64,000 nt of DNA from Streptomyces sp. Root1304 (GTDB taxonomy: Bacteria > Actinomycetota > Actinomycetes > Streptomycetales > Streptomycetaceae). The notes below the pieces were generated by a model. That model worked only from the letters and a program-made list of their open reading frames with translations, was not told the origin of the DNA and made no database searches. Position numbers and translations under genes: made by a program. Below, one piece after another: positions 16,642 to 22,874 of this stretch; position 1 is the first letter of the stretch, and the number at the start of each line of letters is the position of its first letter. The stretch is from assembly GCF_001426405.1 (NCBI RefSeq), contig NZ_LMEP01000002.1, positions 259,181 to 323,180 of the forward strand, read 5' to 3'.

Positions 16642-16962
16642 TCAAGGGCTGGCGTCGCCTCCCCGGGCAGGGAGTTGTGGAGTCACTAGGCGCTGGCCGC
16701 GGCTTGTCGCCACACGGAGGGCGTCCCGCAGTGCTCCGACCAGGTCTGCGGACAGTTCTCGGAGTTCTTCGGGATCCACTGCCTCGTCGTCCAGGACGTT
16801 CACCGCGTGTTTCACGAGGTTGTCGGCCAGGCCGAGCTGAATCGCTTCGGTGGTATCGGCCAGGCGGGACAGGTGGCTGCTGTCGTCGTCGGTGCTCAGG
16901 TAGCAGGGCTTGCCATCGGGGCCCGACCACGGGAGGAGGCGGAGCTCGCTGTGGGCTGTCAT
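16642..16962 (-). CDS. small AICE protein of unknown function
   Basis: A 106-residue soluble protein beginning MTAHSELRLLPWSGPDGKPC. The first 35 residues look strand-like. Residues 36-90 form helices rich in Asp, Glu and Leu (LADNLVKHAVNVLDDEAVDPEELRELSADL). I do not recognise it beyond noting that similar short genes follow GntR regulators in AICEs. Its ATG overlaps the stop of the GntR gene by four bases (ATGA), so it is the last gene of a tightly packed leftward operon. Confidence 0.7.
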   Translation of the reverse strand: MTAHSELRLLPWSGPDGKPCYLSTDDDSSHLSRLADTTEAIQLGLADNLVKHAVNVLDDEAVDPEELRELSADLVGALRDALRVATSRGQRLVTPQLPARGGDASP

Positions 16963-17630
16963 CCTTCCGTTCCCCTCTCTTCAGTCGTGTGATGAGTGGT
17001 GAAGAGTGCGTCAGCGCGGTCGCTGGGGAGGACCAGGAGGGCCGCTTCCATCACTCGGCCGGTGGTGTCGGTCGACACGCGGGTGATGGAGAGGACGGCC
17101 AGGGTTGCGCTGATGCGGAGCATCGACGCTTCCTCGGGGGTTGGGAGGCGGGCGCTGATCTGGTCTTGGCTCTGCTCCGCAGCGGATAGGTGCCAAGAGG
17201 GCATGGCCGACGCCGGGTCACGCGGGACGTAGATGCGGGTCAAGCTGTGCGGGGACTCTCCCGAGTGGGTGAGGTAGAGGAACTCCGTCAGCGGCGTGCG
17301 CGCGGGGACCTTCAGCAGGGGGATCAGGTCTCCGTGGGCTCTGAGGGTGGTGGTGCGGATCGTGACGTGGAGGTCTGTGTCCGGGATGAGGCGGCCTCCT
17401 GTGTACGTGAGTCTGCGGAGCGGGCCGCGGACGTAGTTGCCCTTGCCGTGGATCTTCTCGATCAGGCCCTCGGCCTGGAGGAGCGCGAGGGCGTTGCGCA
17501 GGGTTGGGGTGCTGACCTTGTACTGGGCGGCGAGTCTCGGTTCCGAGGGGAGGCGGGCGCCGGCCTTCAGGTGGCCGGTGGTGATCTGCGCCCGGAGGTC
17601 GGCGGCGATGGTGTCGCGGAGGGACGGCAT
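16959..17630 (-). CDS. second GntR-family regulator of the element
   Basis: A 223-residue GntR/HutC regulator. The DNA-binding domain spans about 1-70 (LRDTIAADLRAQITTGHLKAG; RLAAQYKVSTPTLRNALALLQAEGLI). It is followed by a UTRA-like domain (TPLTEFLYLTHSGESPHSLTRIYVPR). It lies inside an operon of small overlapping genes, so it may control that operon or sense a host signal. The start is uncertain: ATG 17628-17630 is used, but GTG 17640-17642 overlaps the previous stop by four bases and would add four residues. It shares the family, but not close identity, with the KorSA-like protein. Confidence 0.82.
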   Translation of the reverse strand: MPSLRDTIAADLRAQITTGHLKAGARLPSEPRLAAQYKVSTPTLRNALALLQAEGLIEKIHGKGNYVRGPLRRLTYTGGRLIPDTDLHVTIRTTTLRAHGDLIPLLKVPARTPLTEFLYLTHSGESPHSLTRIYVPRDPASAMPSWHLSAAEQSQDQISARLPTPEEASMLRISATLAVLSITRVSTDTTGRVMEAALLVLPSDRADALFTTHHTTEERGTEG

Positions 17631-17638
17631 GGGGTCGG

Positions 17639-17863
17639 TCACCACCTTCTGAGCACTCGTACGGCGATCAGGCGCGTATGGGTGTGCATCGTCAGGAGTT
17701 CGCCCGATTCGAAAAGGAGGCGCTTGGCGCCGCCGGGGAGTTGGCGGAGGTCCGCTACTCGGCACGGTTGGCCGCCGATCTGGATGACGTCGCCGCGCTG
17801 GACCGTGGCCGTGGTGATCTCGACCGGGGAAGCGAGTGCACCGCCGGGGGGCATGCCGTTCAT
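17639..17863 (-). CDS. small beta-rich protein of unknown function
   Basis: A 74-residue protein starting MNGMPPGGALASP. The body reads as short strands (VQRGDVIQIGGQPCRVADLRQL; RLLFESGELLTMHTHTRLIAVRVLRRW), which would suit a small SH3- or KOW-like barrel. It is flanked by overlapping genes on both sides (four bases with the upstream Cys/His-rich gene; start of the GntR next to its stop). It is common in shape to small regulatory-region proteins of AICEs. No function can be named. Confidence 0.7.
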   Translation of the reverse strand: MNGMPPGGALASPVEITTATVQRGDVIQIGGQPCRVADLRQLPGGAKRLLFESGELLTMHTHTRLIAVRVLRRW

Positions 17864-18039
17864 GAGGCGGCCTCCGGTGACATGGCCGGGGAGTGGCAGG
17901 GGCAGACACACGCCTCGTAGATGACCGGGATGTCGATCGGCGCCGTCGTCGGGGAGGAGTGTGCGCACTCGTGGTGCGTGCCGATCCGGCATGCGCTGGA
18001 CCGGTAGGGCGTGGACGCCGCCGTGGGGACGCGGGTCAT
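17860..18039 (-). CDS. tiny Cys/His-rich protein, possible zinc ribbon
   Basis: A 59-residue protein starting MTRVPTAASTPYRSS. It has the sequence CRIGTHHECAHSS, then about 18 residues later ACVCPCHSP. Four to five cysteines and four histidines in paired spacing suggest one or two zinc sites. The start (18037-18039) overlaps the upstream gene by four bases and its stop overlaps the downstream gene by four. It could be a small DNA- or protein-binding adaptor. The tiny size makes the call depend mainly on the overlapping operon structure. Confidence 0.68.
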   Translation of the reverse strand: MTRVPTAASTPYRSSACRIGTHHECAHSSPTTAPIDIPVIYEACVCPCHSPAMSPEAAS

Positions 18040-18335
18040 CCTTGGGCCTCCGCCGGCACGAAGCAGGTGTGGGCGAGGAGGTGATGCGGGATCAACGCCG
18101 AGCTCTGCCGTGTCCGCTGCTCGCCGGCCAGGACGTAGGGGCGGACAAGGGCCGTCTCCTCGCCTGCGAGGAAGTCCGTGCGGTCTCCGAGCCGTCGGAG
18201 GAACAGCGTCAGTTCGTTGGACGGTTTGGGGAGGATGAGCGTCGGACGCGTCGGCGTTAAGGCCCCGCGGTGCCGGGCCGTTTGGGCGTACCGCTCCCTG
18301 GTGCGTCTGATGGCGCGGCGGATACGGTTGAGCAT
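18036..18335 (-). CDS. small basic protein of unknown function
   Basis: A 99-residue protein beginning with an arginine-rich helix (MLNRIRRAIRRTRERYAQTARHRG), which may bind nucleic acid. It is followed by NELTLFLRRLGDRTDFLAGEETALVRPYVLAGEQR. AGGAG stands ten bases before its ATG. It overlaps the Cys/His-rich gene by four bases. The sequence does not resemble a family I can name. Confidence 0.68.
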   Translation of the reverse strand: MLNRIRRAIRRTRERYAQTARHRGALTPTRPTLILPKPSNELTLFLRRLGDRTDFLAGEETALVRPYVLAGEQRTRQSSALIPHHLLAHTCFVPAEAQG

Positions 18336-18347
18336 GCTGATCAGCTC

Positions 18348-18626
18348 CTATCGCTGATGGCCAGGTCCCCGGACATCGCCCGTCGCGGGGGCCACTTTGT
18401 TCACGGCGGCCCAGAGGGTGCGGCCGCCCAGGCTGGTGGCCAGGAGACCGAATCGGTCCGCCGTCGCCACCACTTCCAGGACCTCCCGCCATATCTCGGC
18501 GGGGAGGGATTCCGGTACCTCCGCTTCGATCGATGTGTGCCGCGGGTGCTCTTCCACGCGTGTGGTGAGTCCGACGGCTGACAACCGGGCGGCCAGGGCC
18601 TCCGCGCTTACTTCTGGAGCAGGCAC
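18348..18626 (-). CDS. first gene of the leftward small-gene operon, unknown function
   Basis: A 92-residue soluble protein. GTG 18624-18626 is chosen since GGAGG lies seven bases before it; an upstream GTG at 18653 has no such site. Sequence: PAPEVSAEALAARLSAVGLTTRVEEHPRHTS... with helix-strand alternation and a TADRFGLLATSLGGRTLWAAV segment. It lies 79 bases from a divergent GntR gene with paired operators between them. It therefore heads an operon of six genes down to 16642 that this GntR probably controls. Confidence 0.7.
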   Translation of the reverse strand: MPAPEVSAEALAARLSAVGLTTRVEEHPRHTSIEAEVPESLPAEIWREVLEVVATADRFGLLATSLGGRTLWAAVNKVAPATGDVRGPGHQR

Positions 18627-18664
18627 AGGGCAGCCTCCGTCACCGGCGATCACTTTAAGTGAAG

Positions 18665-18695
18665 CTAGTTAACTAGATTAGAGCTAGTGGACTAG
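18665..18695. promoter_or_regulatory. paired CTAGTNNACTAG operators between divergent genes
   Basis: CTAGTTAACTAG (18665-18676) and CTAGTGGACTAG (18684-18695) are two perfect-armed palindromes 19 bases apart, about two helical turns. They lie between the small-gene operon and the third GntR gene. A -10-like TAGATT (18693-18698) overlaps the second and sits seven bases before the GntR ATG. Confidence 0.75.
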
Positions 18696-18704
18696 ATTTT
18701 CCAT

Positions 18705-19460
18705 ATGCCTGAGCAGCCGCCTTATCTCCGCATCGCCGACGAACTGCGGCGGCGGATCGCGGAGCACGAGTGGACCCCTGGAGACCGGCTGCCCTCTCGG
18801 GCCCAGATCGGTCAGGAGTGCGGGGTGGGCGAGAATGTCGTCCGCCGAGCCCAGGAGTTGCTGATCTCCCAGGGCGTGTTGGAGGGGCGGGCCGGGTCCG
18901 GGACCTATGTGGCCGAGCCCCGGGCGCGGGTCAGGATGGTTCGGTCCGCAGCGCGCGAGCAGCCGGACGGGTCCCCGTTCCGGGCCGACATGAAGGCCGT
19001 GGGACGGAATGGCGGCTGGGAGAGCCGGACCGATGCGAAGGAGCCGGCGCCGGCCGAGATCGCTGCGCGGCTCGGGATCGGTGAGGGCGAGCTGTGCGTC
19101 CGGACCGTGTATGAGTTCCTCGCCGACGGTCGGCCTGTGCAGTTGTCGACGAGTTGGGAGCCGTACGACCTGACCGGCGGGACACTCGTCGTCCTTCCCG
19201 AGGGTGGGCCGCACGCCGGGGCCGGCGTCGTGAACCGGATGGCTCAGATCGGCATCACAGTCAGCCATGCCGTGGAGCAGCCGGAGCCGCGGCAGGCTAC
19301 TGCCGAGGAAGCGTCACTACTCGGGATCCAGAAGGCCGCGCTCGTCACCCACATCCGACGGACGTACTACAGCGACCAGGGCCACCCCGTTGAGACTGCA
19401 GACATCGTGATCCCTGCCTCGCTGTGCGAGGTCGTCTACGAGGTAGCCATCCAGCGATAA
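18705..19460 (+). CDS. third GntR-family regulator of the element
   Basis: A 251-residue GntR/HutC protein. Winged helix at residues 5-70 (YLRIADELRRRIAEHEWTPG; IGQECGVGENVVRRAQELL), then a UTRA domain (VRTVYEFLADGRPVQLSTSWEPYDL). ATG 18705 has no Shine-Dalgarno and follows a -10-like box by seven bases, so the transcript is probably leaderless. Two palindromic operators overlap this promoter, which implies self-repression and control of the divergent six-gene operon. The element thus has three GntR regulators and at least two separate operator types. Confidence 0.85.
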   Translation: MPEQPPYLRIADELRRRIAEHEWTPGDRLPSRAQIGQECGVGENVVRRAQELLISQGVLEGRAGSGTYVAEPRARVRMVRSAAREQPDGSPFRADMKAVGRNGGWESRTDAKEPAPAEIAARLGIGEGELCVRTVYEFLADGRPVQLSTSWEPYDLTGGTLVVLPEGGPHAGAGVVNRMAQIGITVSHAVEQPEPRQATAEEASLLGIQKAALVTHIRRTYYSDQGHPVETADIVIPASLCEVVYEVAIQR

Positions 19461-19888
19461 CAGCGGCACCTCCCGCTAGGCCCCTGCCTCAAGCCTGGCG
19501 GCGACGAGTTCCGCGGCGCATCTGTCGCCCCATCTCTGCACGGGCTCCGACCGCTCCTGGGCCCCATAGCTCTCAGGGGCCACGATCGTCTGCCCCGTGC
19601 GCACGGCCCGCCAGCTACCTGACGCAGTCTCCCCTCAGACTCACTCACAACATCGCCGATTATCTCGGCGAAAACTTGAGAGTATTAGTTGCGCCGATTA
19701 TCTCGGCGAAAACTTGAGAGTATTAGACGTCTCGATTATCTCGGCGAAAACTTGAGAGTATTAGACGTGTCGAGGATTGACACATCAAGACCGCCCCTGA
19801 CCTGCACGTTTGCAATTCCCTGGTCGAGTGCTCAAGAATTACCACACTTGCTCTTTGACCCCTCTTCCAATGAGAGGGGAGGCCACCC
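19461..19888. other. non-coding region with three 38-bp direct repeats
   Basis: More than 400 bases without a convincing gene. The centre (19654-19764) holds three tandem repeats. The right end (19860-19888) is the leader of the small membrane ORF, with GGGGAGG and half of a stem-loop. The first 180 bases show nothing specific. Confidence 0.55.
19654..19764 (+). repeat. three 38-bp-period direct repeats with internal hairpins
   Basis: Copies start at 19654, 19692 and 19730 and share 35 bases each. The first two are identical and the third differs at its start. Each full copy opens with CGCCGATTATCTCGGCG, a hairpin with 6-bp stem, and continues with AAAACTTGAGAGTATTAG, an AT-rich tract unusual in this genome. 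They lie about 600 bases from attR in a gene-free stretch. Options are an iteron-like origin, clt sites read by the translocase, or distal integrase/Xis sites. Confidence 0.85.
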
Positions 19889-19917
19889 ATGCGCCTAGAC
19901 AACGACGGGTGGCCTCC
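19878..19917 (+). promoter_or_regulatory. stem-loop over the ribosome binding site and start codon
   Basis: An 11-bp stem (19878-19888 with 19907-19917) has an 18-base loop. The Shine-Dalgarno GGGGAGG runs into the 5' arm and ATG 19889 is the first loop codon. Folding would hide the ribosome binding site, suggesting translational control. Confidence 0.6.
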
Positions 19918-20221
19918 TGGTCCTCAGTCCTCGCAGACAGGAACCACCTTCAGTATGAGATACCGACTCCGTCGTCTCCAAACGGCAGCGGCCGGCGGCA
20001 GCCCCACGCACGTTCAGGTGGCAGCGCTCCTTGCTGGTGCTGCTCTGATCGCTAGCGGTCAGGCGACCGTTGCAGAAGCAGGCGCTTACGTAGCACCGTT
20101 CCTGCTGATCAGCGAGCGGCTAGCGGCCCGCTACGGTGCGGGACAGACTCAATGTGAGCACGGCCCTCAAGTGCTGCCAGGGGCCCGCGAGCTCAACGCG
20201 CAGGGAGAGTCTGCGCCCTAG
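19889..20221 (+). CDS. small putative membrane protein next to attR
   Basis: A 110-residue frame with a good GGGGAGG eight bases before ATG. The first 40 residues are polar and basic. THVQVAALLAGAALIASGQATV and AGAYVAPFLLISERLAARYG may be two membrane helices. The tail is polar. I do not recognise it. It is the last gene before the attR end and reads towards it. The stem-loop over its start argues for a real, regulated gene, but the short length leaves doubt. Confidence 0.5.
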   Translation: MRLDNDGWPPGPQSSQTGTTFSMRYRLRRLQTAAAGGSPTHVQVAALLAGAALIASGQATVAEAGAYVAPFLLISERLAARYGAGQTQCEHGPQVLPGARELNAQGESAP

Positions 20222-20245
20222 GAGCGATGGGCTGCGTACCGAAGC

Positions 20246-20270
20246 CTGACATCCACGGCTGACATCAACG
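20246..20270 (+). repeat. right arm-type repeat pair
   Basis: The same 25-base double unit as at 5111-5135 with one mismatch, 84 bases inside attR. Having it at both ends in direct orientation suits integrase arm sites. Confidence 0.55.
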
Positions 20271-20353
20271 CGGGCGCACGCAGACAGTTTCAGGCGGCTA
20301 GCAGGAGCTAGGCTGGCAGCCTGAACAGACCCCTGAGGCTCGACCCGATCGAA

Positions 20354-20396
20354 CTCCTAAAGCGGGTGTCGCAGGTTCGAATCCTGCCGGGGGCAC
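20354..20396 (+). repeat. attR core (43-bp direct repeat)
   Basis: An exact copy of 5022-5064, a tRNA-Arg 3' fragment without the 5' half. The chromosomal sequence resumes with AAGG, so the original tRNA gene did not encode CCA. Confidence 0.95.
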
Positions 20397-20400
20397 AAGG

Positions 20401-20438
20401 TCAAAGGGCACCTACGGATCTCCGTAGGTGCCCTTTGA
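20401..20438. terminator. original tRNA-Arg terminator, now beyond attR
   Basis: A perfect 18-bp stem with a two-base loop (arms 20401-20418 and 20421-20438). It lies four bases after the attR core and must have ended the tRNA transcript before integration. It may also serve the leftward gene that ends at 20593. Confidence 0.85.
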
Positions 20439-20592
20439 CGTCCACGGTCGGCGTCGACGGCGACGGTCATGCCGGGCGGGAGCTCGCACTCCGAGGGCGG
20501 CATCTGTTCTCCACGCAGCGGCTCGGCTTCCGGACGCCGTGCGGCAGGTGCTCGACGCCCACCGCCGCCCCCGCCTCAGGCGGGGGCGCCGT

Positions 20593-22749
20593 TCAGCGCA
20601 GTTCCTCCGGGCACGCCGTGCCCCGGGAGAGTTTGTACGGGGCCGCCAGGCGGTACACGCCCGCCTTCGGTGCGATCAGTTCCGTCCACTCGTCGCCGTC
20701 CGCGTCCGCCTCCGTCTTGAACAGGCAGCCCTGCTCGTTCGCGAAGACCTTCGGGAGTTCCGTCTCCGACTCCTCGCGCGCCAGCTTCGAGGCCTCCGTC
20801 TCCTGCGGGGCCTCGATCTTGCCGCCGTTCTCGTCCACGAGCGCCAGCCACGGCGAGTACGGGACCCGGATGAGGACCCGGCCGGGCTTGTCGACCCGGA
20901 TCACGACCTCGTTCTCCTCCGCGCTCTGCACCTCCGCCGGCGGGTCCGCGAGGGGCGTCGGGTTCTCGACCTCGTACAGCCGCCAGTTCTCGTCCGACCA
21001 GACCTGCTCCAGGTACGGCAGGCCCTCGTCGACCAGTTCCGCCTCCTGCTCGGCGCCCGAGTCCGGGGCGCCCGTCGGCAGGACCACGTAGTGGACGGCC
21101 CAGCGGTCGAGCCACTCCTCGTAGTTCACCGCGTTCAGGGTGTCGTCGTAGAAGAGCGGGTTCCGTTCCATGTCGGCCTGACGGTTCCAGCCTCGCGCCA
21201 GGTTGATGTACGGGCTCAGCGCCGAGGACTCGCGGTGGCTGGACGCCGGGACGACCTCGACCCTCGCCCTGCCCGCGCCCCGCACCTGGAGCTGGTTGAT
21301 CAGCGGCGCCACCTCCCGCGCCCAGGAGGCGTCCGGGGCGGTGCGGATCACGTCGTCGACGCCCTTGAAGCCGATCCAGAAGTTCAGCCCCGCGAAGGCC
21401 AGCAGCAGCGCGTACCACCGCCGCGACCGCGGCTTCGTGTACGGCAGCGCCGCCAGCAGCACCACGCCCGCGAAGAGCATCGGGAGCCGCGAGATGTTCG
21501 AGCCGATCTGTGAGTCGATCAGCCAGGTCAGCAGCGTGCCGACCGTGTACACGGCCGCGCCCGTACGGACCGTCCGCCAGTCCCTCGGGACCAGCAGGAA
21601 CACCAGTACCCCGAAGAGCAGCGGCAGCGCCGTCGACCCGAAGGACATCGGCTGCGTGCCCGAGAAGGGGAACAGCCAGGACGAGAGCGCCACGACCGCG
21701 ACCGGGGCCAGCCCGAGCGCGTACGCCCCCGGGCGCCGCCGGTTCAGGAACAGCGCCGCCGCCGCGATCCCCAGGAACAGGCCCGCGACCGGGCTGCACG
21801 CCGTCGCCAGACCCGCCAGCGGCGCCGCGACCACCGCCTTCGCCCAGCGCTTGCGGCGCCAGCGGTGCGGCCAGCAGAAGACCGCCGCGACCGCGCCCAG
21901 CGCGAACATCATGCCGAGGCCGAACGTCACCCGCCCCGACAGCGCGTTGCAGAGGAAGGCGAAGACCGCCGCGACCGAGCAGGCCAGCGGATTGCGGACC
22001 GCCCGTACCCGTACCAGGATCAGCGCGGTCAGCGCCGCCGACAGCGTCCCCGCGACCATCATCGTGCTGCGGACGCCGAGGACCGACATCAGATACGGCG
22101 ACACGACGCTGTACGAGACCGGGTGCATCCCGCCGTACCAGGCCAGGTTGTACGCCGAGTCCGGGTGCCGGCCGACGAACTCGGCCCACGCGTCCTGCGC
22201 CGCCAGATCCCCGCCGCTGTTGGCGAAGAAGAAGAACCACAGGATGTGGGTGACGGCCGCCAGACCGGTGGCCGCCATGACCGTGTAGCGACGCTTCCGG
22301 CGCGGAGCCGTAGGGGTCGCGGGGGTCGTCGAGACCGTGGGAGCCCGGGGAGCCGTAGCGGCTGTGGCCGGGGCCGCGGTCACCGGGTTCTCCGCCTCCG
22401 GGGCGGGTCGCTGGGCCGGGAGCACTATTCGCGGGAGCGAATCGGGAGACGCGTCGACGTCCGCGTCGGTGTCGGATACGGAGTCATCGGTGTCCGGGGT
22501 GGAGGCCGGGGCTGAGCCCGGGGCGGAGGCCGGAATGCGGGCCTGGGTGCTGGGCCGGGCACTGGCCCGGGTGGGGGCGACAGGAGTCGCGGCAGCGGCA
22601 GGGGCCGGGGCTGAGCCCGAGGTGGAGCCCGAGGTGGACCCCGACGTGGACCCCGATGTCGACCCCGGGGCGGACCCCGAGGTGGACCCCGCGGTGGGGT
22701 CCGGAGCGAAGTCCGCGCGGTCGGCGCGTGTCGGCTCGGCGGTGGTCAC
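20593..22749 (-). CDS. polytopic membrane protein, GT-C-like
   Basis: A 718-residue protein starting at GTG. The first 165 residues are a low-complexity cytoplasmic tail of Ser/Gly/Thr/Ala/Pro repeats (TSGSTSGST type). Then come 11 or more membrane helices (about 165-465), beginning VMAATGLAAVTHILWFFFFANSGGDLAAQDAW. The first extracytoplasmic loop after helix 1 has acidic residues (GGDLAAQDAW), which recalls lipid-linked GT-C glycosyltransferases. A large extracytoplasmic C-terminal domain (about 480-718) follows. No catalytic function can be fixed. It is in tandem with a cell-wall carboxypeptidase gene, so a cell-envelope role is likely. Confidence 0.8.
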   Translation of the reverse strand: MTTAEPTRADRADFAPDPTAGSTSGSAPGSTSGSTSGSTSGSTSGSAPAPAAAATPVAPTRASARPSTQARIPASAPGSAPASTPDTDDSVSDTDADVDASPDSLPRIVLPAQRPAPEAENPVTAAPATAATAPRAPTVSTTPATPTAPRRKRRYTVMAATGLAAVTHILWFFFFANSGGDLAAQDAWAEFVGRHPDSAYNLAWYGGMHPVSYSVVSPYLMSVLGVRSTMMVAGTLSAALTALILVRVRAVRNPLACSVAAVFAFLCNALSGRVTFGLGMMFALGAVAAVFCWPHRWRRKRWAKAVVAAPLAGLATACSPVAGLFLGIAAAALFLNRRRPGAYALGLAPVAVVALSSWLFPFSGTQPMSFGSTALPLLFGVLVFLLVPRDWRTVRTGAAVYTVGTLLTWLIDSQIGSNISRLPMLFAGVVLLAALPYTKPRSRRWYALLLAFAGLNFWIGFKGVDDVIRTAPDASWAREVAPLINQLQVRGAGRARVEVVPASSHRESSALSPYINLARGWNRQADMERNPLFYDDTLNAVNYEEWLDRWAVHYVVLPTGAPDSGAEQEAELVDEGLPYLEQVWSDENWRLYEVENPTPLADPPAEVQSAEENEVVIRVDKPGRVLIRVPYSPWLALVDENGGKIEAPQETEASKLAREESETELPKVFANEQGCLFKTEADADGDEWTELIAPKAGVYRLAAPYKLSRGTACPEELR

Positions 22750-22874
22750 TGCGGCCCTTTCCCGTGCTGCCCGTCTCGCTTCTCGCGCGTGTCACGCGTC
22801 TTCCCGTCCCCCGGAAGACGCTAACAGCTGGGCGCCCCGGACAACCCGGGGCGCCCGGCCGAGCGGGTGGTCCC

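Larger units (their letters stand above)
5022..20396. mobile_element. pSAM2-type integrative and conjugative element (AICE) in tRNA-Arg
   Basis: A 15.3 kb element bounded by 43-bp exact direct repeats (attL and attR). Its gene content is that of an actinomycete AICE: tyrosine integrase, excisionase, RepSA-like rolling-circle initiator, spread proteins, an FtsK-type TraSA/TraB translocase for double-stranded DNA transfer, a Pra-like activator, a KorSA-like GntR repressor and a Pif-like Nudix protein. No type IV secretion genes are needed by this class. Cargo comprises two DUF4365-type nuclease-like genes and an unknown gene at 13392-16233. All core genes appear intact, so the element may still excise and transfer. 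The gene order follows pSAM2 as I know it; the integration site differs (pSAM2 uses a tRNA-Pro gene). Confidence 0.93.

Noticed and set aside
6488-19460. Prophage identity for the integrated DNA
   Set aside because: No capsid, terminase, tail or lysis gene is present. Rep, TraSA-type FtsK, spread and Nudix genes instead define an AICE.
19654-19764. The three direct repeats as a small CRISPR array
   Set aside because: Spacers are only three bases long and no cas gene is near. The repeats are contiguous regulatory or origin-type units.
20354-20396. A second tRNA-Arg gene
   Set aside because: Only the 3' part of the tRNA is present. The 5' half, D arm and promoter are missing, so it is the attR copy.
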